A DNA stretch of 64,000 nucleotides from NCBI GenBank assembly GCA_963739335.1, contig CAVUAC010000053.1, positions 1 through 64,000 of the forward strand. The letters are read 5' to 3'. Of this stretch, positions 54,007 through 63,452 are shown piece after piece. Source of the stretch: UBA9647 sp963739335 (GTDB taxonomy: Bacteria > Bacteroidota > Ignavibacteria > UBA10030). The notes under the pieces are model-generated. The model worked only from the letters and a program-made list of their open reading frames with translations. It did not search any database and was not told the origin of the DNA. The position numbers and the translations under genes were made by a program. The stretch's first letter is position 1. Each line of letters begins with the position of its first letter.

Positions 54007-55710
54007 ATGGGAAAAGCAACAGTGCCCTCGTTGGATCAAATAAGACCCTTCTTCCAAGTAGTTGTCTTCAGAAAGGCCGGAAGGGATTTCGATCCGAGAG
54101 CAATTGTCCGTTACATCACAGATGCTGAGGGGGAGCTCGACCTCAAGATCGGACAACCACTCAAGAGGTTCACCGTCAGTATGATTTCGAGCGAACACCC
54201 GAAGTATGTCTATTTTGCGAGGCATAGGTCACTTCCGACGTGGCTTCGCAGAGAAACTGTACGCATCATCGACGAAGAGAATGACATCATCATTATTTAT
54301 GTCCACAAAGAGCACATTTTCGCTCATTCAAATTGCCCCGTGCTGCTCGATTGCGTCAATTCCTTCTTTCACGAGAACAAGTTCGAGACGATAGACTCAC
54401 GCAATCTCTTGAACTTGATCAACCAGAAAGACCTGCAGTTCAGAACGCTTGGAATTCAGAATATCTTCAGTGCTGGCGGTCTTGCGCCCGAGGGGAAGTC
54501 ATACTACGGGCGCGACACAAAGTATTCGCTCTCGCCAACATATGACGGCGGATTCGGATTCAGCTACTGTTTCGCGTCGGAGCAAGTTGATAAGCGAAGG
54601 ACGAAACCATTCGGTTGTTCCATCAAGAAGAACAAGATATGGCAGACGTGGGTCAGCGACCTCGACGAGTTCACGAAAGCCTGCAGGGAGATCGATGACC
54701 TGCTTGACGCCGAATCCAAGGAGCCTACACTCAGCGCCCTGGTTCGTCCCTTGCAGGAGCCGCCCAAAACGTTGAGGGTGGTCGGTTTCTATCTGGACTT
54801 CAACGTTTACCAAAAGGGAATGATCGCGCTGAGCTTTGACTCCCGTCCATTTGATCTGGGCTGGGATGCCTATCTTTCTGAGAGCGAGCCGGATAAAGTC
54901 GACTTCATTTCACATTCGACTGGGATCCTGCATTCCGTGAAGATTTCACAAGACGGAGAAAGTTGGTCATTTTCCTTGGTTGATGATGGCTCCATCGATT
55001 TGAAGTTCTGCGAAGACGAAGGGAATATTGAGCGTGGAAAGACGCGGGACATTGTGGATTACCTCAATGAGAATGAGAATTTTACGCTGCTTTTTGAAGA
55101 CGGTGTCGGATATCGAGACGGACTCTATTGGGAAGACAACAGAATGAAAATGCCGTTCGTAAAGAGCGCGACTCCGATTTCGTGGAAAGGGACAGTCATT
55201 ACCAGGGAATCAAAGAAGAAAGGGCGATACCATACCATCGCACACGCCATCGAGGGCCACTACGCGAAGGCACTTATCGGAATCAATGACGATGGAGCGA
55301 ATGAAGCGGCAGACTTCATCATTGTCGAAGAGAACCGGTTCATGCTTATTCATTCAAAGCACTCCAAGAAACGGAAGAAAGATCTGAGAGTGGAGGACCT
55401 GCAAGTTGTGTGTGCGCAGGTTCTTAAGAACCTGCGCTTCTTCGTCCCTGAGGCAGTGGATACAAAGCTCGAATCCTGGTCCAAGAAGCAATTCACAAGC
55501 AAGAAAGCAGACCTACCAAAGCTGCGAAGCACTATTCTCGGATATCTGAGAAATCCACAGGTGCGGAAGGAATGCTGGATCGTACAGCCTGGTATTTCAA
55601 AGAAGGCATTGGAAAATGATCCGAAGAATAAGATCCACGTTTTGCTGAACCACGTCGACTCGGTGTGCAGTAGTCAAAATATCAATTTCCAGCTTGTGTG
55701 CAACACCTAG
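54007..55710 (+). CDS. Nuclease-like protein resembling the C-terminal part of SF2 helicase-nucleases
   Basis: 567 residues. The middle (YGRDTKYSLSPTYDGGFGFS, PFGCSIKKNKIWQTWVSDL) and the end (NEAADFIIVEENRFMLIHSK, RVEDLQVVCAQVLKNLRFF) look like the region after the helicase in large restriction-type SF2 proteins, where D ... H-x-K with RVxDLxxVxxQ forms a PD-(D/E)xK-like nuclease. No helicase motifs are present, so this is a stand-alone version. The catalytic assignment is by eye. It has the clear ribosome site GAGAGGA and is followed by a regulator gene. Confidence 0.55.
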   Translation: MGKATVPSLDQIRPFFQVVVFRKAGRDFDPRAIVRYITDAEGELDLKIGQPLKRFTVSMISSEHPKYVYFARHRSLPTWLRRETVRIIDEENDIIIIYVHKEHIFAHSNCPVLLDCVNSFFHENKFETIDSRNLLNLINQKDLQFRTLGIQNIFSAGGLAPEGKSYYGRDTKYSLSPTYDGGFGFSYCFASEQVDKRRTKPFGCSIKKNKIWQTWVSDLDEFTKACREIDDLLDAESKEPTLSALVRPLQEPPKTLRVVGFYLDFNVYQKGMIALSFDSRPFDLGWDAYLSESEPDKVDFISHSTGILHSVKISQDGESWSFSLVDDGSIDLKFCEDEGNIERGKTRDIVDYLNENENFTLLFEDGVGYRDGLYWEDNRMKMPFVKSATPISWKGTVITRESKKKGRYHTIAHAIEGHYAKALIGINDDGANEAADFIIVEENRFMLIHSKHSKKRKKDLRVEDLQVVCAQVLKNLRFFVPEAVDTKLESWSKKQFTSKKADLPKLRSTILGYLRNPQVRKECWIVQPGISKKALENDPKNKIHVLLNHVDSVCSSQNINFQLVCNT

Positions 55711-55767
55711 GGCCGAGGAAAGAAAAGCTGCGTATTGTTGCACGTGGGAAGAAAGCTCCGTGTGGGT

Positions 55768-56148
55768 ATGCACAGAGATGTGAAATTTGAATTGGATGAT
55801 GGGACGGCAGGCGGGAGGTCAGACAAGGAGCTTGTCGTGGGAGGAGAAGCCGTGCTTGGTGTCGTTCTGAAGGCACATCGGAAACAAAGGAGACTGACGC
55901 AGAAGGAACTTGCGGCTATGCTTGGCGTCTCGCGTGAGCATTATGCGAGAATAGAAAACGGAGTGTGTAAACCTTCGTACCGGCTATTTGAAAAGATCTG
56001 TAGTTCTATTGATTGTCCATCAGTTCCCAGCCTGAAAGGCCCTGGCAAGAATCGTCGTACCTCTGACATGTGTTCGTTGTGTTCGAGGTTGCTGCCAAAC
56101 GACCGACAAGAAATTGAAAGATTGATGAAATTGTTGTCTGAACGCTGA
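55768..56148 (+). CDS. XRE-family helix-turn-helix regulator with C-terminal CxxC
   Basis: Residues 30-90 are a classical XRE domain: LKAHRKQRRLTQKELAAMLG, VSREHYARIENGVCKPSYRL. The tail has SDMCSLCSRLLPNDRQEIER, a possible metal or redox CxxC. A TTG start at 55735 would add eleven residues. It closes the 39-56 kb run and may control it. Confidence 0.75.
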   Translation: MHRDVKFELDDGTAGGRSDKELVVGGEAVLGVVLKAHRKQRRLTQKELAAMLGVSREHYARIENGVCKPSYRLFEKICSSIDCPSVPSLKGPGKNRRTSDMCSLCSRLLPNDRQEIERLMKLLSER

Positions 56149-56628
56149 AGGCTCTTCAGATTTGGACAGCCCCTCACGTCCCGCCTCATGCTAATGCCAC
56201 AGTGATCCGATCGTCAGCCAAAATCTGGTTCATGCCTGCTGCCGCCTTTTCACGTGTGATGGAGCAGCAATGACTTCGAGACACACAGGCAGCCTTGTTG
56301 TTGCGTGGCACCAACCGGAATCGCGAGGGGTCGCAGGAAACCCTGACATCGTGCAAGTACCCTATCTGCACACTCATCCTCAAGCTCGATCTCGGGTGAC
56401 GAAACTGATCACAATTCATCGATTTGTGACCGCGAATGTCGCAAAGAATAGATTGCCGCAAAGATCTAGATTTGGTAAACTGACTCGAAGCGTTTCTAGT
56501 CGGCTCGTAGGCCCATCGCTTTGATTGTAAATGGCAAGCGACTTTGGCTCAATTTGTCCTGTTCAACCCCAACGAGAAGTTATGAGTATTGATGGCCTGG
56601 TGTTGGCAGGGGTGATATTGAAGGTTGT
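56149..56628. other. Intergenic stretch before the redox-peptide operon
   Basis: No gene is recognised. A 17-codon frame (ATG at 56582, MSIDGLVLAGVILKVVC) ends overlapping the ATG at 56629 and might be a leader peptide coupling translation, but evidence is thin. Confidence 0.35.
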
Positions 56629-57066
56629 ATGTTAATTGGTAGACTGCATCTGGCGGCGCGTCTGGTGCTTGGCGCTGTGTTTGTATTGAGCGGCGTACTC
56701 AAGTTGATTTGGCCGCATCAGGCCGCAGATCTACTCTCAGAACTTTCATTTCTGGATCCACGCATTTGTAAGATTCTCGTCATTGCCCTTTCCCTTCTTG
56801 AAATGATGATCGGCGTAATGTTGTTTGTAGGCAAGCAGTATGTGCAAATATCCGCGCTTGCTTCTTCGATCTTGCTTCTCTTCTTCACATTCATGGGGGT
56901 CGCCACAATTCAGAACCCGAGATCGTGTGGTTGTTTCGGCGAGGTCTTGGACATGAAAACAGATGAGTACTTCGTGTTGAGGAACATCGTTTTGCTCCTG
57001 ATCTCGATGTTTGTCCTTCGATATTCAAAGACGCCAAATACTACACAGGTGGAGGACGCTCCATGA
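56629..57066 (+). CDS. MauE/DoxX-like redox membrane protein
   Basis: 145 residues, four membrane helices: LAARLVLGAVFVLSGVLKLI, ICKILVIALSLLEMMIGVML, ALASSILLLFFTFMGVATI and VLRNIVLLLISMFVL. RSCGCFGEV before the last helix is the conserved cysteine pair of MauE-type proteins, which pass electrons or disulphides to exported thioredoxin-like partners. Its stop overlaps the next start (ATGA). Confidence 0.8.
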   Translation: MLIGRLHLAARLVLGAVFVLSGVLKLIWPHQAADLLSELSFLDPRICKILVIALSLLEMMIGVMLFVGKQYVQISALASSILLLFFTFMGVATIQNPRSCGCFGEVLDMKTDEYFVLRNIVLLLISMFVLRYSKTPNTTQVEDAP

Positions 57067-57644
57067 AAAACCTCACTGATTTCTTCACGTCCAGAAACCT
57101 GTACTATGCCTTCCTCCATGTTGCTCTAGTTGTGCTGGCGATCCAGGTTGTTGTGCTCAGCGGTCAGAACAGGGAGTTAAAAGAAAGGAAAGTACCAGCT
57201 AGGGCGGAGCAACTGCGGATGGGAGACACTCTGTTTCTCCATCACCTTCAGCCGGTTCAAACCGGGATCCATCTGGACACGACATCTCCCCGACAGATGA
57301 TTTTCATCATGACAACGACTTGTCCTTTTTGCAGGGAAACCGTGCCGGTGTGGAAGGAGCTTTATACGAAAGCGAAGCTACACATGCCTGTCTTCGCAAT
57401 TTCACTTGATTCGAAGGACTCCACGATAGCCTATGTGGAGCGAAACAGCATTTCTTTTCCCGTGTTCGTTTCCCTCGACGCTGCAACGTTCAAGAAAATG
57501 AACAAGATCGTCGGGGTTCCACAAACAGTGATAACACAGGGTAATGGAAAGGTTGAAAAGATATGGAACGGGAGACTGAACGAAGAGAAGATGGAAGAAG
57601 CGGCGGCTGCCGCTTCCATCGGTAAAATAAATCACACCCAATAA
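57063..57644 (+). CDS. Membrane-anchored thioredoxin-like (TlpA/MauD-type) protein
   Basis: An N-terminal anchor (residues 12-34, YYAFLHVALVVLAIQVVVLS) is followed by a thioredoxin fold with the active site TTTCPFCRETVPVWKEL near residue 85 and the cis-proline loop VGVPQTVI near 160. It probably works outside the membrane with the MauE-like protein to oxidise or reduce the Cys-rich peptide encoded just downstream. Confidence 0.82.
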   Translation: MKNLTDFFTSRNLYYAFLHVALVVLAIQVVVLSGQNRELKERKVPARAEQLRMGDTLFLHHLQPVQTGIHLDTTSPRQMIFIMTTTCPFCRETVPVWKELYTKAKLHMPVFAISLDSKDSTIAYVERNSISFPVFVSLDAATFKKMNKIVGVPQTVITQGNGKVEKIWNGRLNEEKMEEAAAAASIGKINHTQ

Positions 57645-57664
57645 CCATAACTTGGAGGTATGTC

Positions 57665-57895
57665 ATGCAAAAGATTCTGAGCTTATGCTTCACCTGCGCG
57701 ATCGTGCTAGTGATCGCATTCGGCTTGTCTCAGAACGTGGCTCAGGCCCTTCCGTTCGAGTGCATTCAAGCATGTTGGGCACCCCCTCCAGCAGTGTGTA
57801 ATCCTGATCCGTTCATCCAGTGCACTTGCGAAAACAATCACAATCTGGTCACATACTGTGCCAGCTATTGTCTTGGATCGTGCTGGCCTGAGTGA
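57665..57895 (+). CDS. Secreted 8-cysteine peptide, candidate disulphide-rich product
   Basis: GGAGGT lies six bases before the ATG. Residues 1-29 are a signal peptide (LCFTCAIVLVIAFGLSQNVA). The mature ~48 residues carry eight cysteines: FECIQACWAPPPAVC, FIQCTCENN, TYCASYCLGSCWPE. The NVAQAL segment recalls the NVEALA motif of Bacteroidota natural-product-like peptides, but the match is partial. The genes before it encode an exported disulphide relay, so the peptide is probably oxidatively folded and secreted as a bacteriocin, toxin or signal. Confidence 0.7.
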   Translation: MQKILSLCFTCAIVLVIAFGLSQNVAQALPFECIQACWAPPPAVCNPDPFIQCTCENNHNLVTYCASYCLGSCWPE

Positions 57896-57905
57896 ATATG
57901 CTGAA

Positions 57906-57930
57906 GGTGGGTGCTTACGCGCCACCCACC
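57906..57930 (+). terminator. Hairpin after the peptide gene
   Basis: GGTGGGTG and CACCCACC pair across a nine-base loop eleven bases after the stop. There is no T-run, so it may be a weak terminator or mRNA-stabilising stem. Confidence 0.5.
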
Positions 57931-58448
57931 CCTAAGACATCAGAGGTGGACTCTTTGCTGAAAAGTCAAGATGTTCACGGAGCCAGTAATCCGGAACAAC
58001 TTGTGCAGGTTACAGCGAAGCTTTCTGCAAGCTTGTGTGATTTTCACGCAACGGGCGGGGTGGTATGATGCCCGTCCGTTGCGGGGGAAGTTTATGTACT
58101 GATGACTGAGAAATGGAGCCAGGAGCAGCAGGGAATGTTGACGCAACTGGCGGACACTCGGTCAAGAGCTGTCAATGTTCACAGAGGATGTTCAAACGGC
58201 GTCATTGGTCGTTTGATGAAAGCGACAACTGCAACCTAAGTGGGTGTATGTCTTCCCCTGATCCCTGGCGTCTGATGCAACCCCAAAGGAGAAGAGGATT
58301 GATCTTGTGATATGCAATGACTATTTTGGCTGATGTATGGACGTGGTGACTCGCAAAGTGTATCTGCTGCGATCTATCGTCAGCCCACCACACTCTGCCC
58401 CTACCGCTAACGATAGCTGTGCCCCGTACTCTTGGCTCGCGTGAGAAC
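57931..58448. other. Intergenic stretch with a second large hairpin
   Basis: CGCAACGGGCGGG (58047-58059) pairs with CCCGTCCGTTGCG (58071-58083) with one mismatch. The rest has no gene I can support. Confidence 0.45.
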
Positions 58449-60617
58449 ATGCGCGCAAGAACACGGACTGCCTTCGTCGCATCGATTGGGTTGATACTAG
58501 GAGTGCTACAGCCTAAGGAAGAATTGCTTGCGCAACAATCATGGTTTTGGAAAAACCCGCTGCCGCAGGGAAATAATCTTTGGGCTATCTACTCCGTCAG
58601 TGCAAACCTCGTTTACGCTGTTGGAGAAGGGGGTGCGATCCTGAAGACTGCGAACGGCGGTTCTGTCTGGACAGCACTGGCAAGCGGAACCATGGCTAAC
58701 CTGAGGGGCGTCTGGTTTCTTGATGCCGACAGAGGTTTTGTTGTTGGGGATTCTGGTACCGTCCTGCTGACAAGTAATGGCGGTGCCACGTGGGCGGCGC
58801 AATCAAGTGGAACGAGTGATCCGTTTTATGCTGTGGCGTTTACCGATGCGAACACAGGAATTGCGGTTGGCTACCCTGGCTTGATTCGTTGCACAACTGA
58901 CGGTGGCCAGACGTGGGTTCCTCGATTTGCCGGAGCGGCGAATTATTTTCTTGCTGTGTCCTTGATTGATGCGAACAACGCAATCGTCGTTGGCTCATCC
59001 GGTTCGATTTATCGCACGACGAACGGTGGCTTGAATTGGAGCCGTCGGAACAGCGGAACATTCAAGCGATTATATGGCGTTTCGATGCCAGACATGAACA
59101 CGGGAACTGCAGTAGGAGAATCCGGGCTTATTCTCCGCACCTTAGATGGGGGTGTCAGTTGGGCTCCAGAGCAGAGCGGCACATCGTATCACCTGTATGG
59201 TGTCGCTTTCACTGATGCCAACAAGGGAATCGCCGTGGGGGATGGGGGAATAGTTACGCGAACGACCGATGGTGGGGTGATGTGGACGCAGGTGTCCGGC
59301 GGTGCAGCCTCTCGGTTCAATTCGGTGTCATTTGCCAATGCTAGTGTGGGAACCGTGGTGGGGCAATATGGCGCGATCCTGGGAACAACGGATGGTGGTG
59401 CGACCTGGACGGCGCAGACGCCAGGACCAAGAAACTCGTTGAATGCGGTCCGGTTCGAGGATGCGCTGAGGGGGACCATTGTAGGATCTCGCGGATTAAT
59501 CCTCCGTACGACTGACGGCGGATCGACATGGGCGCCGCGATCTAGCGGAACGAACGACGATCTTCAAGGGGTAGCTATCCTAAATGATAATACCGAGGTT
59601 GCCATTGGACTTTATGGCACTATACTGCGTACAAACAACGGGGGCGCCACCTGGAGTCAGACAAGTTGGGGGAGTACATACCGTTTCTCGGGAGTTTCAT
59701 TCGGGACAGCGACCACAGGAACCATTGTTGGAAAAACGTTCGATGTCGCCGGAAATGATGTCACGTACATTCTATGTACAAAAGACGGTTTGTCATTCTT
59801 TGCCCCCGCCGGCTTGACAGGCAATCGATGGTTACGAGCCGTTTGCTATAGTGATACGAACACCGCGATTGCCATTGGGGACAACGGTGCCATCCTGCGC
59901 TCGACGAACGGTGGACAGGATTGGACTACGTGGCCCGGGGAGGACCTCCCGGGTCCTGGGCCCGTGGTTACGACAGCCCAGCTTTGGGGGGTATCCTTTG
60001 CTGATAGAAACTATGGACTGATTGTGGGGGACTCAGGAATAGTCTTACGGACGACAGATGGCTGGAAAAGTTGGACGCGGCAGCAGAGCGGTACATCCCA
60101 GACTCTGTATGGAATCTGCATGTGTGATGCAAGGACGGCGGTGGCCGTCGGGGACAGCGGGATGATGATTCGAACGTCAGATGGGGGAGTGACGTGGATT
60201 CCCGAACCAAGCGGGACAACAAATAAGTTGTGCTCGATCATGCTCATTGGTGCCAATGAAGGAATTGTCGTCGGGGAAGGGGGTACGATCCTTGGGCAGG
60301 CTGCAGGATCTGTGGTGGTCAGTGTGAGCAGAGAGCGGGACCGCACGTTGCCTGAAGATATCGCGTTGGATCAGAACTATCCCAACCCGTTCAATTCAGT
60401 TACCACAATTGGCTTCAGTGTCAGTAGATCAGGTTACACGACGCTGGAGGTCTTTGATATGCTTGGAAGACGCGTCGCGACGCTAGTGAATGGGAACCTG
60501 GACCGCGGCCGTCATAGAACATCGCTGGACGCTGGTAGGTTGGCAAGCGGCGTCTACTGCTATTGCCTTCGGAGCGCTGGGATTGTAGTGGCCAGGAACT
60601 TCTTGCTTCTGAAATAA
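58449..60617 (+). CDS. Secreted Ycf48-like beta-propeller with Por/T9SS sorting tail
   Basis: The start at 58449 gives a proper signal peptide (RTAFVASIGLILGVLQ, cleavage near LLAQ). About 13 repeats follow of the Ycf48/BNR kind (I-x-R-T-T-N/D-GG-x-x-W; for example YRTTNGGLNWSRRNSGT), each a propeller blade. The last ~80 residues are a type IX sorting domain: NYPNPFNSVTTIGFSVSRSG, LEVFDMLGRRVATLV, LASGVYCYCLRS. It is a probable surface or released propeller of unknown ligand, in the same style as the protein at 1037. Confidence 0.88.
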   Translation: MRARTRTAFVASIGLILGVLQPKEELLAQQSWFWKNPLPQGNNLWAIYSVSANLVYAVGEGGAILKTANGGSVWTALASGTMANLRGVWFLDADRGFVVGDSGTVLLTSNGGATWAAQSSGTSDPFYAVAFTDANTGIAVGYPGLIRCTTDGGQTWVPRFAGAANYFLAVSLIDANNAIVVGSSGSIYRTTNGGLNWSRRNSGTFKRLYGVSMPDMNTGTAVGESGLILRTLDGGVSWAPEQSGTSYHLYGVAFTDANKGIAVGDGGIVTRTTDGGVMWTQVSGGAASRFNSVSFANASVGTVVGQYGAILGTTDGGATWTAQTPGPRNSLNAVRFEDALRGTIVGSRGLILRTTDGGSTWAPRSSGTNDDLQGVAILNDNTEVAIGLYGTILRTNNGGATWSQTSWGSTYRFSGVSFGTATTGTIVGKTFDVAGNDVTYILCTKDGLSFFAPAGLTGNRWLRAVCYSDTNTAIAIGDNGAILRSTNGGQDWTTWPGEDLPGPGPVVTTAQLWGVSFADRNYGLIVGDSGIVLRTTDGWKSWTRQQSGTSQTLYGICMCDARTAVAVGDSGMMIRTSDGGVTWIPEPSGTTNKLCSIMLIGANEGIVVGEGGTILGQAAGSVVVSVSRERDRTLPEDIALDQNYPNPFNSVTTIGFSVSRSGYTTLEVFDMLGRRVATLVNGNLDRGRHRTSLDAGRLASGVYCYCLRSAGIVVARNFLLLK

Positions 60618-60709
60618 TGAGGGAGGGGGCCGTGTGTGTATCATGCGAAGGCGCGGGCTTGTGCAGATTCGCGGGCGGCTAAATTTGATACGACCTTGAA
60701 AGACTTCCG

Positions 60710-61717
60710 ATGAAGAATGATAAACGGTTGTGGGCGCCGATTAGCAACATCATTACAACTGGTTGCGTCGTGGGTTCACTTCTGGCGTGTAACCAGCCTT
60801 TCGACCCGAGAGGATCTCTCCAGAGACAGTTGGTTGTTTTTTCGATCCTCTCAACAGACCGTGACGTGCAATTGGTGCGAGTCGAACAGAACTATATGCC
60901 CACGGATTTTGATGCTTTAGCCTACACAGCTGATAACTCAGTCGCCAATGCTCTTGTTACAGTGCGTGATGGTGGCATCACATTCAGGTTGAGAGATACT
61001 ACCCTGCCGAGGTCCGACACAAGCCGGTTTAAGTTGCCCCTGCGAGCCTATGTCTTGGATCCGTGGACCGCTGTGTATGGCAGGTCCTATGAGATCACAG
61101 TGCAATCGTCGCAATTTCCTTTGGCATTTGCAACCGTCTCGTTACCAACGAAGCCGAGTTTGGCAATTGATTTATCCTCTACCGCGGTGGTGGACGATCC
61201 GGAGGGACACAAAGAAGAGGCAGACATACTTTTTCCCGTCGTTCTCGGTTACGGGACGAAGGGATACATTGGCCGGTTTTATGTTGACTACGTTGTGCTG
61301 AAAGGGAATGAATGGGTGGAGGAGCGTGTGGAAGTGCCTCTTCGATATCAGTATTTCGACATACGCGATCTGAACTATGCATTATATGGGACATTAACAC
61401 CTTGTCTGTTTTCCAATCGAGTCGTCGGGGCATACAAGAACGAACTATTTCGCGATGCACTGAAGGTGGTTGCCTACAAGAAATATCTTCACTCGAAGAT
61501 AATATTCAATCGAGTAGTCTTTCAACTCGTGCAAGTCGAGCAGAATCTTTATAAGTACTACCAGGTTGCTCATGCGTCCAACGACCCCCATTCTATGCGA
61601 TTGGATGAGCCGATGTACTCGAACCTGGTTGGTGGTGTTGGCGTTGTTGGTGCGTACACACTGGATTCGCTTGTACATCTATTACCCGAGAACTTTGCTT
61701 TCAACAACAAAGAGTGA
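60710..61717 (+). CDS. DUF4249-like outer-membrane lipoprotein
   Basis: The lipoprotein signal is GSLLACNQPF with the acylated Cys near residue 27. QLVVFSILSTDRDVQLVRVE and VANALVTVRDGGITFRLRD are the beta domain typical of DUF4249, which is normally encoded beside a TonB receptor, as here. It probably assists the receptor in binding or transport. The receptor begins about 100 bases downstream. Confidence 0.7.
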   Translation: MKNDKRLWAPISNIITTGCVVGSLLACNQPFDPRGSLQRQLVVFSILSTDRDVQLVRVEQNYMPTDFDALAYTADNSVANALVTVRDGGITFRLRDTTLPRSDTSRFKLPLRAYVLDPWTAVYGRSYEITVQSSQFPLAFATVSLPTKPSLAIDLSSTAVVDDPEGHKEEADILFPVVLGYGTKGYIGRFYVDYVVLKGNEWVEERVEVPLRYQYFDIRDLNYALYGTLTPCLFSNRVVGAYKNELFRDALKVVAYKKYLHSKIIFNRVVFQLVQVEQNLYKYYQVAHASNDPHSMRLDEPMYSNLVGGVGVVGAYTLDSLVHLLPENFAFNNKE

Positions 61718-61817
61718 AACAGGTGATTGACTGTTTTTGGTTGTCGGTCGTTTTACTTCCAGCACATTGTCTTGTTGGAATCTTTCCCTTCCCTATGCAC
61801 TCCTGGTGAAGCCGCCA

Positions 61818-63452
61818 ATGCAAGTCGCGAGAAAATGTCCTTTTGGTGTCTTCACATCTCTTCTGATGGTTTCCCTGAGCCAATTATGGGCCCAGACATC
61901 AGACGTCTACGGCATCGTGACGGATAGCCTGACGAGGCAGCGCATTCCGTTTGCCAATATCAGTGTCGTCGGGACAACCAGGGGCGCAGCAGCCAACAAC
62001 ATCGGATTCTACTTCATCCCAAAACTGCCCTCCGGGACATTTGAGATTACAGCGAGCTCGATCGGATATATCAAGTCGACCAAGACCGTGACGATCAGAG
62101 AGGGAAAGCCCGCCGAGCTGAATTTCGAGCTCCCTCCAGTCCCGGTTCAGGAGGAGGAAGTCGTCGTGACTGCCCCCCGGAAGAACCTGGAAATAGAGAT
62201 GAAGACGACGAGCGTTCACGTTCTCGAGCGGGCGGAGCTCAAACAAGTCCCGGTTGCCGGGCAACAGGATCTGCTCCAGTCGCTGAAGATCCTGCCTGGC
62301 ATCGTGTCGACGAGCGATGTAAGCTCCAGGTTCTACGTACGAGGCGGAGCAGGCGACCAGAACCTGTTTATGTTTGATGGGATAAGGATCTACTATCCTT
62401 TCCACGCACTGGGCATCTACAGCGTTTTTAGTCCCGAGGTGGTGGACAATGTGGAAGTCTATACCGGCGCCTTCCCGCCGGGGTTCGGCGGCAAGCTCTC
62501 TTCTGTCGTGAACATTGCGACACGCGACGGTCGAGCCGACAGGATCGCAGCCCGCGCAAACGGGAATTTCTTGTCATCGGAGTTTGGGCTTGAAGGACCG
62601 GCAATCTCCAAGTCTACATTCCTCATCGACGCAAGAAAATCCATATCCTCGCGAACGTTCGGTAACATCGTGGGCCAGGATGTTCCCCTGTCGTTCTACG
62701 ATGCGACGGTAAAAATCGCGACCCAGCCGGGAGGCGTGCAGAAGTTCGACGTCACTTTCCTGACAAGCGGTGACAACCTGAACTCCCGCAATCCCTCCGA
62801 ACCTAACTACTCGTGGCGAAACAACGGGGTGGCCCTATCAGGGTCGGGGCTGCCGAGCAATCGGATGTTTGTCAACTGGCTTGTCTACATCAGCAGTTAT
62901 CATGCCAATCGAGACGCGACTCCTTCAGGTTCGATCACTTCAGCTTCCACGTTCGTCAAGGAACAAGGGCTTCGCGCGAACGCTACGATCTACACAGGTC
63001 CGGAGGATCTGTACTATTTCGGGTTTGATTTTGGTTTTCCATCGCTCGACTATTCGTTCACGAACAGACAGGGCCTCCAACAGGATCTCCAGAGCTCGTT
63101 GCTCGAAGTATCGGCATGGGCCCGGTACTCAACGACGCTGGGACCACTTTCGATTGACGGCGGGCTCCATGTTGAAATAGGCGCAATGTTCGATGGGGCA
63201 TCTGCATCCCGCGAGATACAACCAAGGCTCAATCTCAGCTATCTTCTCGCGGGCACATGGAGGGCAAAAGCATCCATCGGTCGGTTCTCTCAGAGAATGC
63301 TGACCGTTGGGAATGAAGATGACGTGATTTCGATATTCGATGCTTGGATCGCCGTGCCCAAGAGCATGCAGCCTGAACAGGCGGATCACTTTGTCCTGGG
63401 CCTCAGCGGCAATCTCACGGAGCAGGCAACGATGAATCTCGAAACGTACTGA
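61818..63452 (+). CDS. TonB-dependent receptor with carboxypeptidase-regulatory-like domain, part before frameshift
   Basis: The ATG at 61818 (MQVARKCPFGVFTSLLMVSL) gives a signal peptide ending LWAQ. Residues ~35-115 are the carboxypeptidase-regulatory-like domain (DVYGIVTDSLTRQRIPFANI, NNIGFYFIPKLPSGTFEI). The plug follows: LQSLKILPGIVSTSDVSSRF, YVRGGAGDQNLFMFDGI, AFPPGFGGKLSSVVNIATRD. The first half of the beta-barrel comes next. The frame stops at ETY (63452), but the barrel continues one frame over, so one base is extra near 63445-63452. It imports an unknown substrate through the outer membrane. Confidence 0.88.
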   Translation: MQVARKCPFGVFTSLLMVSLSQLWAQTSDVYGIVTDSLTRQRIPFANISVVGTTRGAAANNIGFYFIPKLPSGTFEITASSIGYIKSTKTVTIREGKPAELNFELPPVPVQEEEVVVTAPRKNLEIEMKTTSVHVLERAELKQVPVAGQQDLLQSLKILPGIVSTSDVSSRFYVRGGAGDQNLFMFDGIRIYYPFHALGIYSVFSPEVVDNVEVYTGAFPPGFGGKLSSVVNIATRDGRADRIAARANGNFLSSEFGLEGPAISKSTFLIDARKSISSRTFGNIVGQDVPLSFYDATVKIATQPGGVQKFDVTFLTSGDNLNSRNPSEPNYSWRNNGVALSGSGLPSNRMFVNWLVYISSYHANRDATPSGSITSASTFVKEQGLRANATIYTGPEDLYYFGFDFGFPSLDYSFTNRQGLQQDLQSSLLEVSAWARYSTTLGPLSIDGGLHVEIGAMFDGASASREIQPRLNLSYLLAGTWRAKASIGRFSQRMLTVGNEDDVISIFDAWIAVPKSMQPEQADHFVLGLSGNLTEQATMNLETY

